A stretch of DNA of 64,000 nt from contig CM070551.1 in the NCBI GenBank assembly GCA_036346405.1, positions 56,686,488 through 56,750,487 on the forward strand. The letters run 5' to 3'. Below are positions 23,740-36,200 of this stretch, in pieces. The notes under the pieces are model-generated. The model was not told where the DNA came from. It ran no database searches and worked only from the letters and a program-made list of their open reading frames with translations. The stretch's first letter is position 1; the number at the start of each line of letters is the position of its first letter. The stretch comes from Phyllostachys edulis. Its lineage: Eukaryota > Streptophyta > Magnoliopsida > Poales > Poaceae. A program made the position numbers and the translations under genes.

Positions 23740-23813
23740 GAGGACTCCATTTAATTGCTAGTGTCTGACACGGTTGCATGGGGACTCCATTTAATTGCTA
23801 GCGTCCGATTTTT
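23740..23813. repeat. Short tandem duplication
   Basis: GACTCCATTTAATTGCTAG occurs twice, preceded each time by ACGGTTGCATG(A/G)G, with a period of about 45 bp. Confidence 0.75.
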
Positions 23814-25030
23814 TGGTTCCGTGTTGGACGTCTGGGTCTAATCTTTTCCCTTTTTTTAACATATTCTACGATTAATTTAATTCTTAGTTTATACTCCACA
23901 ATTTATTTAAATCCGGAACTTGATTTTATCTTTAAGTTTGGTTTTTTGTATATTCCGAAATTAATTTAATTCCAAATTTTGCATCTTTGATGTGGAATCC
24001 TAATTGTCCTCTTACATTATATGCGGGGTTTTTTTTTTGAGATATTATACATGTGATTTTGGATTTTTTAATAATACATTTTTAAATTACTATTACATAA
24101 ACAAATGTTCGGATAAAAATACTAAATATACCTCCGACGTTGTTTGAAATGATGATTGCACGCTGTCGCTGTTTCAAATGATGATAAGATGATGCAGATC
24201 CTCCCTGGCTCATGTGTGGCAGGAGGGAGCTCTCTGTCGCAGATCTGACAATGCCCATAATTCCATAGCTTCCTGCACTGCCTACTTGCTTTTGTAAATT
24301 ACTCCTTGTCTGGCAGGTATTCCCATGTCATACGTACGTCACCTTCATTCATGACAAGGTTGTCGAATTGCTATGTGTTCCACCCTGACGGAACGCCTGA
24401 TCACCTCCACCTTGCTCATCACCCGATCCTTCGTTGTCGGACAATGCCTCGTAATCACGGTCTTTGAGTTCCATTGATGCAGACCGAACCTCGAGATAAG
24501 ATTAAATCTTGTAGATTACCTAATCTTTTGTGGTGGAACAATGACAAAAGTGCAATAACACGATGTCTTTTGCGCAATAACACTATGGCGATAATGTAGT
24601 AACACGATGTCTTTCGTGCAGTGACACTCTAGCGGTGGTGTAGTAACACTACGCCTTTGTGCAGCAACATGACTTTCGTAGAATAGTAACGAGCTTGATA
24701 ACATGGTTGAATCGTACTAGATCAGCAAGTACTGAAGTAGAAGCGATTAGCCGTGGCCTCCCAAACCATGAACAATGATTGATCACGAATTAGAAGATTG
24801 AATCGTATAGATTCTGTGAACAATATCAACAACAACACACCCTTGATCCGCACCAACTCTCACAAACTCTAGATGGGAAACTCTTGACTGGTAACTAGGG
24901 ATTCACCCTAATGGCACATGGCCGAAACACACACGTATTTTCAACGCATAATTCAACTCTATTCCCATTACATTGGGTGCGCCCCATAGGCTTATATAGC
25001 TAATATCATGCCCAAAACCTTGGCACACAG
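23814..25030. other. No gene seen
   Basis: AT-rich to 24120, then mixed sequence. From 24525 to 24690 a loose repeat of GTAACACGATGTCTTT / GTAACACTACGCC type (a TAACAC core about every 35 bp) is visible. The stretch 24700-25020 has the look of LTR leader sequence but no ends could be defined. Confidence 0.3.
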
Positions 25031-25725
25031 TGTAATACCCCGACCTGTCCGTAGTGCGGCCCATGTGAAGTTGAGTGGTGGGGTTAGTCTCACATTGCTT
25101 GTCTAAAGTGAGTTGTAATAGTATATAATATCCGTTGGATCCAAACGTAGTACCTCCAGATTAACCCTTTTATATAAAGTGACGATGAAAGTGTAAGTGT
25201 GGTGCTATGTGTGTGTGGGTCTGCCCCACGGTGGGTTGGACATTGAGCGGATTTTGGGCTAGGGTGTTACAGATCGTACCAGAGCATTAACCTTCGCTGC
25301 ACGAGCGTATGTGGGACAAGGGCGAGGGCATATGGCACATGGCGTGTGTGGGCCTGGAGTGGACACATAGCATGGCATATGTGCCCAAGACTGGACGCCT
25401 GGGGCGTGTCCGAGGGGTGATTCAGGCATTTGCAGCGTATCTGATGTCGCCGAGAGGCGACAACTCTTAAAGGGGGGAGGTTGAATGTAATGCCCCTCTT
25501 GCTCATAGTGCGGCCCATGTGGAGTTGAGTGGTGGGATTAGTCCCATGTTGCTATTCTAAAGTGAGTTGTAGTAGTATATAATGCTTGTTGGGTCCAAAC
25601 GTAGCACCTCTGGGTTAACCCTTTTACACGAAGCGAGGATAAAAGTGTAAGTGGGGTGCTATGTGTGCGTAGGTCTGCCCCATGGTGGCCTAGACATTGA
25701 GCGGATTTTGGGCTAAGGTGTTACA
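25031..25725 (+). mobile_element. TRIM (terminal-repeat retrotransposon in miniature)
   Basis: Two related LTRs of 241 and 240 bp (25031-25271 and 25486-25725), each starting TGTAAT and ending GTGTTACA, flank only 214 bp. After the left LTR, CGTACCAGAGCATTAACC resembles the iMet primer-binding site, and before the right LTR AAAGGGGGGAGG is a polypurine tract. The 5-bp flanks are CACAG (25026-25030) and CGCAG (25726-25730), a target duplication with one change. There is no coding capacity, as expected of TRIMs. It lacks the 5S rRNA-like box of the Cassandra family, so it is another family. Movement would need proteins from an autonomous LTR element. Confidence 0.88.
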
Positions 25726-25730
25726 CGCAG

Positions 25731-26225
25731 GCCACACATGCACACCACGACTTAAGGTCAATTAGGACTCTCATGCACGTACATAATTAACGTGCTCAAC
25801 CTGGACTCTTTCTAGTTTCCTAGAGAACTCACAAAAACCGACTCGGTTTCCTAAAGAAATAAACTAAATAGACTCGGACTCCTGGTGCGCCATATTATTG
25901 TAGTCGACCATTGATGGGTGGACCCCAACCTAGTGCACAGAGGGAAAGAAAGGTGCGAGGTCCAAATCTCCCACACGTGCAATTTCCCTTCCTATTTTCT
26001 TGCGCTTAGAGTCCACATATCTTTTCGTTCTTTTCTTTCTTCATGTACAATCCAGCTTTCCTTATAGATCTTTCATTGTATTTCAGTTTAAAGATATTAT
26101 GCTTCCAGCTAATATCAATCGAATTGAATTCCTTCCCAAAACCCACGCTAACTTCTAAACAGTCCAGATTGATCTCCTGGTTCTAAACATGTGCAACATG
26201 GACTTCCTTTCCACTAAGGCTTTGA
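25731..26225. other. No gene seen
   Basis: Continuation of the sequence in which the TRIM inserted; no ORF or repeat of note. Confidence 0.3.
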
Positions 26226-26570
26226 TATGCTCACCTTCACCTGCAACGCCCGTAGCTTCCTAGGCCTCGTCCATGGGAAGGTCTATCGTCTCAACTTGAA
26301 CTGTATCAGTGCCAACTACCCCATCTTGGCTCATACAGTACGTGTCACTATGGTTGGACTGTCCAACTTTTTTGGCATCACCACTAACTGGATCTTCTTG
26401 TGTCACACAAATTGGAGAGACCTTCTTGAAGGCCTGTGTCAGCAAGGCTATCTCCCATCCATGCTCCTTCACCAATCTCAGGTATTACTTCCACGAATTT
26501 AGGCCCTTCAGCTCCAGTAACTCCTAGTATGGGCGCTGCCATATCTGAATTTTTCAGAGTTGACATTTTC
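26226..26570 (-). pseudogene. Unidentified coding-like fragment
   Basis: Minus frames at 26260-26475 and 26384-26566 overlap and read like protein (KEHGWEIALLTQAFKKV, GVTGAEGPKFVEVIPEIGEG) with ordinary composition, but the family is not recognised. It may be a gene piece inside the repeat-bordered element at 26560-26970. A frameshift separates the two frames. Confidence 0.3.
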
Positions 26571-26970
26571 CGATTTGAAAATTTTGTGTTAGAGAGGAAG
26601 GAAGGGGGTCGGGGAAGGGAGAAGGGATAGGGGAGGTGGATAGAGAAGATAACAAGTGACGTCCTAGGAGGTTACCCTCACCAATTCTTTGGTGAGGACG
26701 GCCCCTCGTCGCGACATGTGACGGCATCCTCTTCCTTCCCCTTTCATTCATCCCTTCCCTTCCCCCTAAAACTGAAAAATTGCTATTTTGAAATTTCCCC
26801 ATTCAAAATTTTCTGAGTTGAAATTTTTCGGTTTGAATTTTTTCAAGTTGAAACATCTCGATTTGACATTTCCAGGGTTCAGATTTTTGTTTAATTTTCA
26901 GGGGAAGGGGGGAGGTGGGATGTGGGTGAAGAAGATGACATGTGGCGTCCTAGAGGTTATCCTTAGTTTT
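26560..26970. repeat. TTGAAATTTT-type subterminal repeats and a ~55-bp direct repeat
   Basis: GGGAGGTGGATAGAGAAGAT ... GACGTCCTAGGAGGTTA near 26632-26685 recurs as GGGAGGTGGGATGTGGGTGA ... GGCGTCCTAGAGGTTA near 26911-26962. Between them TTTGAAATTTTTC/TTGAAACATC-like units recur several times (26765-26890). This is typical of subterminal regions of a grass DNA transposon; ends not defined. Confidence 0.5.
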
Positions 26971-27188
26971 TTGAGTTCGAGAGCATCTCAAACTAGAGGT
27001 TCTAGTAGATCTATCATAAAAAGTAGTTCCGATCATTATATTTTTTGTTTGTTTTTTCTAACATATAATTAAAAAATTACTGGTTAAAAATATGTATTGA
27101 AGACCGTGTTAATATAAAAAACCACGAGTAAGAAAGAACAGGAGTATGGATGAAACTCGGAATAGAACTAGACTAGATCGGTAAGACT

Positions 27189-27400
27189 GTGTGGGGTGGG
27201 GGGGCACGAATTTTTTTAAAATAATATTAATTTAAAAGATATTTACAAAAATAAATAGTCAATTTTTTTTTAAAAAAAATATAGGCGCATGTAACTAATT
27301 GGAATGGCAACAGGAGCCTGTTGCCATTTCAAAAGGCGACAGACACCTATTTACTGCATGTCGCTAGTCCAACTGTCTATCGCCAGTTGAACTGGCCAAC
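27189..27400. repeat. Left terminal inverted repeat of the PMD element
   Basis: Pairs with 39115-39323. Contains a G-rich start (GGGGTGGGGGGGCACG), then ATTAATTTAAAAGATA, then GTTGCCATTTCAAAAGGCGAC. Confidence 0.7.
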
Positions 27401-27659
27401 TGGTGACAGGCGGAGTCATTTTAATTTCGAAAAAAGAGAAGAGAGAGGATTAAAGAGTAGAAGAGACATAGTGAAGCCCTGCCAGTTCGTAGCGGAGTAC
27501 ACGGAGCAGCAGATCTGGTCGGCCATTTTCAGGTACATGTTTTTGCAACTTTGTACATAAATTCAAAACCTTGTAGGTTAGCAAATAAAAATAACGACGT
27601 AGAATTCAATGTATTAGATAATTTTAAATGTATTGTTGTTTGATGTAGTACGTCATTTT

Positions 27660-28345
27660 AGCTATGTACAGTACGTCATAAGATAATTTTGTTAATACCG
27701 AAAATACTTTTTAAACCAGAAAAATAGGAGGACACCTCTAAAAATAACAAGATGCCTATTAAGAAGCTGTAAAAATTACATAGTAGCTAAATATAGTATG
27801 TTAATCCCAACTTAAATTTGGTTTCTATGTGTGCATCGTAAATATTCTGTTAATACTGAAAATAATGTTCGAACTAGAAAAATAGCAAGACACCTCTAAA
27901 AATTTTCTAAGAAATCCAGAGTAGGTACATAGGATATGTAGAGCTAAATTAAAATACTGTGAACTTATTTTTTGTTTCCATTTGTATACGGTAAATATTT
28001 TGTAAAAGCTGGAGACACTTTCCAAACAAGGAAAGTAGCATGATACTTATAAAAATTGTAGAGTAGCTAAATAGGATATGTAGATATTAATCAAAATAAT
28101 TCCAACTTAATTTTGTTTTCCATTAGTGCACGTTAAATATTCTGTTAATGCCGGAAGAACCTTTTAAACTAGGAAAATAGCAAGGCACCTCAAAAAATTC
28201 TCTACGAAATCCAAAGATGGTACATAGGGTACGTAGATGTGAATTAAAATGTTGTGAACTTTTTTTTTCCATTTGTACACGGTAAATATTTTGTAAATGC
28301 TTGAGACACCTTTTAAAAAATGAATGTAGCAACCTACTTATTAAA
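27660..28345 (+). repeat. Five ~150-bp tandem repeats upstream of the PMD gene
   Basis: A unit with (G)TAAATATT-TGTTAAT then an A-rich piece ending AAAATAGCA-GACACCT recurs with the marker at 27691, 27849, 28001, 28144 and 28292, spacing 143-158 bp. Units alternate in type (GTTAATAC/GTTAATGC against TGTAAAAGC/TGTAAATGC). It ends about 90 bp before the first PMD exon, so it occupies promoter or leader position. Confidence 0.75.
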
Positions 28346-28430
28346 ATTGAATTAATTAGGTATGTCTGCTTCTTATTACTTTTTATATATGTTTCGTAGT
28401 TTTTACACTATATGCACTGAATTTTTAGGT

Positions 28431-31400
28431 ATGGCAGACCCAGGATATGCTGCGCAGTGGCTGTACGAGTTGCTTGACCCGGTTATTGACACCTATCATC
28501 GTAGCCGCCTCAGTACCATCCTCCCTAGGAGGGCGAGACAATGAATGAGCTTGGTGCACTGCGGCTGCGCACGTCCATGAGGGCATGGACGGTGGACCCA
28601 TGTTGGGTTCCGAGGTACGTGCAGTTGCGACCTTCATGTACTCAATTGCAGTTTGACTACTTTTGGTGGACTAACGTTTGTTCATAATCTTTTCGACGCA
28701 GTTTGAGGGAGGCAGGCCTCCTTCCACAAGCGAGGATGATCGAGGCGACATGGAAGGACGGCCAAGACCACGCGGGCAAAGGTAGCACGTTCAGGCGATT
28801 TTCGTACGACCAGTGCTTCCTAACGGTGCTGCCTAACCGGTGGAGGCCGAAGACACACATGTTTCACCTCCAGTGTGGGGAGATGTCACCGACGCTTTAG
28901 GACATGACCTTCTCGACCAGGTTTCCCTACACAGGCTTCCCCTTGGCGATGCACGACATCCAGGCTACATGGTGCACAGAGTTCCTTGTGAGGTTCCAGG
29001 GGGTCCTGCTGCCCAACAGCGGCTAAAGAGAGTTCAGCAGCACCCACGGGCCGATGCTGCTGTGGATCTGCTAGTTCTACACAAGTTTTCGTAATTCTTG
29101 TCCTTTCGCTTCAATTGGTTTGTGTAACTTGCTGATGTGTATCTGTCTTCTTGCAGCTACAGTGTATGGCAGAGGATGCACCTGAGCACACGATGAGGAG
29201 GCACTTCGAGGTCTACTTGCTATGGCTGTTCGGGTGGGTGATGTTCCTAGGATCCCATGATGACAGCATCGACAAGCACTACATCCGGTACGTACGCCAG
29301 CTGGCGGACTAGGCGGTGGAGGACATCTAGCCCTACGCCTGGGGCCTAGCGGTGCTGTGGGCAATGTACCGTAGACTATGCGACGCATGCCACCGGGTTC
29401 GGGATAGCTCTATACTCTCCAGTGCCCGCTGCTTCTTCAGCTATGGTCCTTCGAGTGTTTCCAGATCGGACGACAACAACTGGACCTGGGCACCTACATA
29501 GTCACCATATACGCTGAGGATGATGATGTGGACTAGCCGACCATGGGTACTGTGTGGTGTCGCCGACAGGTAAGTCTTTTTGAACATTTATTATTTTTTC
29601 GTAATGTAATTCAATTTCTTGTGCTAAGTTTCTATTGTTTCATTGGACAGGTCACCTTCACTCCAATCACTACGCACGCGTCCTACCTGGACTACATTGC
29701 ATGTTCAATCAGTTGATGGACGACCAAGTCATCTGAACACTGTACACTCATGACAGGGTGTATACGGGTGCACCCCGAGGTTTGTTGAGCCTTTACACAT
29801 GAGACCACGCGTACAGGTACATGCGGAGGTGCTTGTTTAACGACGTCTTCATGGAGGAGTACCACATGCACTGGGTGATAAGCTAGTTCGGTCTGCGATA
29901 AGAGGTCCCAGCCCCCTGGGGCCAGCGAATTGCGCCGAACATCCATGGGTAAGTTCACGTTTTACTTATGTCATACCATTTTCCTTACATACATACGAAA
30001 CAATCGTTTTGCCTTCCACATATACACTAGGAAGGGAGTCCCTATTATGACTTCCTAGACTGACATGATGTTCCCTTGGGTTGAGGGGTGGCTCCGCGCC
30101 TTGGAGGATGTCATCTAGGAGGATGCTCCCTATGACTCCGGGACGTACGGCGAGTACATCGAGTGGTACTCCAGTCGAACCAGGGTTCGCTGTGTTAGGA
30201 TCATGGATGACCCACCACGACATGAGGCCACGACGTCTGACATGTACCCCACCCAGTCGGACTGGGCATTCCATTTGCGTGGTACGTATTGAATGGTCCG
30301 TACATACTATTTGCTTCGCATGTTTTCAGTTCCTAACTTGTTAGTTACATGTGTAGGTCGATCTACATTAGGACATGCACGCGTTGGCGACCTCCATGCG
30401 TCGTATGACTCTCGGGGAGCGCTTCAGCATGATGGCGTAGGAGATCAGAGGAGTCATGGATTAGTTCATCGAGAAGACGAGACGGGACATCGAGCTGGCG
30501 TCCTACCGTAGGCTGAGGGAGGTGGTGGATCCACCTGTGCGTCGACCGGGGGGGAGGGGTGAGCCACGGTGCGTCACGCCCCACGGCTCCTCACCGGTAC
30601 GTGGCGGGAGGGTCCTTGTTGTTGGGATACGGGTAGGCTACGATAGCAACAATTCAAAATTTCTACCACGTAAACCAGGAAGCCAAGCAAGAAGATGATC
30701 ACAGATCGTTACCACTAGACGCGCAGAGCAACAGAAGAAGTGTCGAGCGGCTGGTCCGACGAAGAGCGTCGATGTCAATCGATCGTAGTCGATCATCGGC
30801 GTCGATCACGTTGACGTTGATGCAAGTGTCGTGGTCGATCGTCCAGCGTCCTCGTGAGTTGATCGTCTCCTCCAGCACCTCTGCAGTTCCTTGCGAAGAT
30901 CGCGGATCGTCCTTAAGCGCAACAACGTAGAAGCGCCTCTATGGTATCCACGTCCAGGGAAGGAACAACCGTATGCGGTGTCTTTGGCACCAAATCGCAC
31001 GCAGCAAGGCTCTCAAGAAGATGGCGGCTAGGGTTTGAGAGGGCAACTCGTGTCAACCCCTTTTTCCAATGACCTCATGCATCTCCTTATATAGTGCCCG
31101 TGGCGGATCCTATCCAAACACGTTATTTAATCGTATTCGATCTTGGTTTGTTCCAACCCGTTAAGTGTGTGACCCGTTAGGTTCATGTGTAGTTCGGTTG
31201 TGACTCGGAAACCCTTTCCGGCCACGAGTCGTAGCGGTTCCTAGCAGGACATAACGATTCCCGAATACACACAAATTATATGGGACGAACCTTAATGCAA
31301 TATGATCTACGACCAGGTCCTATCTCTATACGACCAGTTCGTATTTGATCACGACCAACTCGTAACTCCTTACGACTTGGTTTCGACCACTCTGTGATTA

Positions 31401-32702
31401 CGTTCGACCAGTCTACGACTTGCTTGTATCTCCATACGACCAGTCCGTGGTCGGGTCGAACAAGCTTACCTCTCATGTATTCTCCTTTTGCCTCACGATA
31501 TCTGGTTGAACTCCAGGTGAGATGTTGTGTCATCCATGGACTGTTCAATGCTTTCTCGATCGAGTATCGGATAACCTTATGTGGTCGAACTCTTCGACCA
31601 TCAGTGGCATGGCCATGCACTTTCTTTATCCGACCACTTGAGGGCCCGAGATATCTCTCTGTTATGTTAGGAGGGCAAATCCCATATCCCACCAGTCACA
31701 TCCCTCTGCATGTTTCATAGCATACCCGAAAGCTACCTTTATAACCACCCAGTTACATTGAGTAGCGTTTGGCAACCCCTAAGAGTGCTATTACACATGT
31801 AGGAAACCATGTTGATCTCAGGTCTAAGGATTATACATCATCATTGCTTGAGACCAACTAACGACACATAGAATCATAACAATCTCAATAGTGTCTCAAG
31901 GTGGGTCTTATCCAACACCATGTTCTCTAACATGTGTCCACATTATTGATTCGATATCCCTATATCCATGACCGGTGAAACATGGTCATCAATCAATACA
32001 TGTGCTGATCGTAGAGTCACTAGTGTTTCGACCAGGGATACTTTTAGAACGACATCATCATAAGTTAAAAAGAGTTTCACCAACAAGTCACATACTCGTT
32101 AATCTTTATGACTGATGATTCATTCAAGGAACAAGATAACATATTATCAAATATTGTGAACATAATGAAATATAATCATCTCTATGATTGCCTCTAGGAC
32201 ATATTTCCAACACTCGTGGCACCGTGTTGGGAGTACCCCTGCACAGTTCCTAGGTTAGCATGACACACTCATGTCTAGTTGTTTATTTTGAACTCCACTA
32301 GTCACTAACGATAATTTTCTCTGGCAGGTCCTCAGAACCACTCGTACATGCGGCACGAGTGCGCAGAGTTGTCCGCTACCTTCGTGCACCGAGGTATGTC
32401 TGTCTTGTTTACATGCATGCACAACGTATTATCTTAGTATGCCTGCCATGTTTACATGCATAACTTACTGTTTCACAGCTCGTGCTCCCCTTTGGGAGGA
32501 GGAGCTGGTGTCGCACGAGGAGTCACGCTCTGTGGACTACGAGTTCGACCTGGGTGGTGGTGGGCCTTCGCGCGATGAGAGTAGCCAGGTCTCCGTGAGG
32601 GCTTCACTATGCTCTCGGAGCGACCCAGCTAGCACAGGATCCTCTCGTGACACCCGTAGGCTACTCACGCCGGTAGGGTGCCTCCACCGTTTTAGCCTTT
32701 GA
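28431..32702 (+). pseudogene. Plant mobile domain (PMD, aminotransferase-like) gene, decayed
   Basis: Eight exons can be followed with GT-AG borders: 28431-28611, 28702-29091, 29157-29569, 29651-29949, 30031-30281, 30357 onward (split by a solo LTR), 32328-32393 and 32479-32702. Exon 1 starts MADPGYAAQWLYELLDP. Exon 2 has NRWRPKTHMFHLQCGEM, REFSSTHGP and related PMD motifs. Exon 3 has YLLWLFGWVMF and WGLAVLWAMYRRLCDAC. Exon 4 has MRRCLFNDVFMEEYHMH and exon 5 YGEYIEWYSSRTR. These match the PMD family of MAIN/MAIL proteins and transposon passengers. The C-terminus is acidic and Ser-rich (HEESRSVDYEFDLGGGG). At least a dozen in-frame stops are present, most of them TAG at positions where the family has Gln. 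Introns 5-7 and splice sites are well kept, so decay is by point mutation. No function can be made. Confidence 0.75.
30620..32212 (-). mobile_element. Copia-like solo LTR in the PMD gene (TSD CTTGT/CTCGT)
   Basis: 1593 bp. Plus-strand ends are TGTTGGGATACGGG and ATATTTCCAACA. Read on the minus strand it starts TGTTGGAAATATG-CCTAGAGGC, a start typical of grass Ty1/copia LTRs. Flanks are CTTGT (30615-30619) and CTCGT (32213-32217). PMD exon 6 sequence lies on both sides. Between 31290 and 31460 a TACGACCAG motif recurs about eight times. No internal genes. Confidence 0.88.
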
Positions 32703-32929
32703 CCTACTCGTACCGGTGCCCACAGCTGCCTCGGACGAGGCCAGGAGCCACATGTGGGGTATGCCCCAAGAGGGCCCACGAGTAGATACTTTTTGTTGTA
32801 AATATCAATCATGCCATATAAATATAAATTTATGTACAACTTACACTATGGTATTGTCGTGTTCTCATACTATTTGTTGTTGTGTGCATGGGTAACCACG
32901 TGAGGGAGTCAGCATCACGACACCCCTCC

Positions 32930-33251
32930 GTTTCAGACCTTAAGAACCGCACCCGGTCATGCCGCACACTACCACTTGTGCAGACCGAGATGACAACACA
33001 CTTCGATACTGCCTTATCACACCGAAAAGAGCACACTCCGCCACACCACCTTTTCAAGCTGAAAAGAACATACCCTGTCATGCCACATGCTGCAACTTTT
33101 GCAAACCAAGTGTCAACACACTGCAATGCTACCTTATCAGACTGATAAGACCACACTATGCCAAATCACCTTTTCAGACCGAAATGACCACACTCCGTCA
33201 TGCCCCCTTTTCAGGCCGAAAAGACCGTACCCTTTCACACCACATGCTGCA
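32930..33251 (+). repeat. ~40-bp tandem array, left part
   Basis: Imperfect units of type GACCGAAAAGACCACACTCC...CCACCTTTTCA alternate with GACCGAG(T)TGACAACACACT...ACCTTATCAG. The array continues after a solo LTR at 37726-38012. Homologous to 57180-57920. Confidence 0.85.
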
Positions 33252-36200
33252 TGTGACTTCCCAGGGTATGTGAGAGCCTGGGGTATTTAGCTCGTAATAC
33301 TTAACCATCCAATTGGTCCTAGCATTACAAACCAAATATCCCAACTCTCAGTGAACATGTACTTCTCAGAATAGCAGCACACATACACCTCACAAAATAT
33401 AGTATCCAATCCATACACAAGTCATACAACACTAAGTCTTCATTTTACAACACAAAAGACATACACATATAAGAGTTATTACAAACGGAGGGCCGACCGG
33501 CCAAAGTGACAAGTAAATAACTAAAGTAGCAGCAGAAACATAAGCCATAAGATGGCGATAAACAAAAGCCAACTGGTTTGCCATTACCCACAAGGCAACC
33601 GATCGGGCCACCAAGCTAGTCGTCCTGTACGAAGTCGGTCTCACAATAGTTAATCCCTTGGGGATCAACCTTCTCTGCAAACAATTAAGCAATGCATTTG
33701 AGTACAAAAATGTACTCGCAAGACTTACGTATAACAAACCTATACATAGCTACATGCAAGCTGAAACAAAGGAGGAAGCTATAGGGTTCATTTTCAGCAT
33801 AAAGCAACATTTCATTTGCAATAGATAATAGATTGAAGGCAATTTGACAAATCTATTTTTATTTGATTAAATAATAGTAAGACAACATTTATAAGCATAA
33901 ATAACATCCTAGAGGTGACTTCCCAACAGCCACCACGACATAGCACGAATTACCCATTTGTACCATCTGAAGTCAAGTTTTAATGAAAAGGTTGTAGTCT
34001 AATTCTTGCGAGAAATAACCAAGTGTGTCCATAACCTAGGACGAGGCTATTCGAATAGATTATACCCTGCAGGGGTGTACAACTTTACCCACATGTCAGA
34101 CCGCCTTTTCGCCAAGCTATTTAGCACACTTCCTTTGGTATGTCGGCACGACTAAGTCCTACGAGACATTTTCCAATATTGTGTATTAACTACGAGTCGC
34201 CCGCATGGGTGAAGCCCTTCATGAACCGCCCTTGTGTGTGCAGACGGGACTCCCACAGAGGACCCACATGTTGTGTCGGGACATCGGCTTAGCCGCAGCA
34301 ACTGCCGATGCCCCTCGAGGTGGAGAACCTACTGGGTACTCCACCACCGCACACCCAACACACACATGGAACATTCCTTTTTCAACACAACACACACAAC
34401 CTCCTGCGACTCGGAGCTAACACACGCCAAAGTCCCTCATGTGGTTGCACGCAAAAGTGCTTGGATCAATGGCATAAGTAATTCGGTCCTTGTTGACTCG
34501 GACACCGAGCACACACCTCACAATCACACCATCTTACCAATGTGCCTAAGTCTAAAACATTTTATTTTCAGTTTTAATTTCTCAAATACAATACATACAT
34601 GAGTACCCTAGCTCAATTATTTAGATTGGTGATATACTAACCATCGCCGAGGCGATGATCCCTATTCTACCGTTCTAAGCATTGCTAAGCGACACAACTC
34701 ATATCCTACAAGTAAAGTGACTAGAGCTCGTCCATCGAGCTCTAAATCACAACGGATATAAACCTAGACTTAGTAGTAGAGGATAGATGTTTACCTACAG
34801 TTTATTTAATTAAAAAAAAGTAAACTATCACAACTGAGAAATACTTGACAACATAGCATGCATACATAGAGTTGAAACATTTGAAATACTAGTATGCACA
34901 AATAATAGGATCAACGTACATCAATGGAAAACTACTTGCCTTACTGGAGATAACTTTCTTGCTGCAGAGGATCACTCCCGTACTCAACGAATTCGTCGGA
35001 ACCTATTGAAAAATTCGAGAAGACCAATAAGAACGAATAACACCGAGAATACTCAAAAATTCAAATTCATCCAAAAAATATGAAAAATTCACAGAAGGTA
35101 GAGCATATTTTTAAATGAATTTAGCAACCAAAACCAACTGATTTGGAGTTTCCATGCAAAAGTTATAGCCAAAACAAGATCAGCTTTTGGAATAAATGCT
35201 GAAAAATTCATTTCGGTTACTGTTCATCCAAAATTAAATTTCTGGCACAATTTTCCAGAGAGGTGGTGAACATGAAAATTTTATGGTAGGCAGAGCACCA
35301 TATGAGATGAACAATGCAATTTGATTCACCTCATTTGGAGCCTAAATGAATTTTCTATGATTTTTCGAAGTTATGAAAGTAGTGTACAAAACATTTGTAA
35401 AATAAGATTTCAGAGATAGTAACATGCTCAAAACCTATTCTACAATAAATTACACTAACAGAGGAATCCAACAAAATTGATTTCACTCCATTTGGAGTTA
35501 CAGAGAAAAACTTATGCATTTTGCAAGTTAAAACAACTTTTAGTGCAAAATAAATCTAAACCAAAAGTAAATCTACTAATCAACCAAATCTGGTACAGTA
35601 ACAAGTCTCAAAAACTATACCAAAATAAAGTACACTAAAAATACAACCCAACAAAATTTGAATCATCACATTTGGAGTTAAAATGAAATACTTATGCAAT
35701 TTTGAAGTTTAAAGCAATTAATAGTACACAAATAAACCATTTCGGAATATATAAAAGCACAAAATACTTTTTCTACCGACAGCCGCCCTAGCCATAGACT
35801 GATAGACACTGACAGTGGGACCGTGGTCAAATGCTGACTTGGTGAACTTGACCTAGTCCCAGCCGAAGGTGACGCCGAAGGCGCATTTCTAAAATACGCC
35901 TTCCAAGTCTAAAAACAAGTTTCAATTTTAAGCGTATAGGAATTACGTTTTGCTTAAAAGAAAGCGTACTTCACAACTTACTCAAATACTTAACCAAAAA
36001 CAAGGGCCCACTCGCCAGCGGAACATTACATCGGATCTACATAGTAATCCATGCTAAGACAATAATTAACGCCTAATCATGAATGCTACAGTGCTGTCGG
36101 AATGCGCCACACAAAGCACGCTCGGCCGTGGAATTTGCCAAGCGAACCAAAGCACGGCGGCGCGGCCAGGTGATCAAAATGGATTTTCCACGTCCTTGCG

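Noticed and set aside
25031..25725. Cassandra-type TRIM
   Set aside because: The LTRs lack the 5S rRNA-like internal promoter sequence that defines Cassandra.
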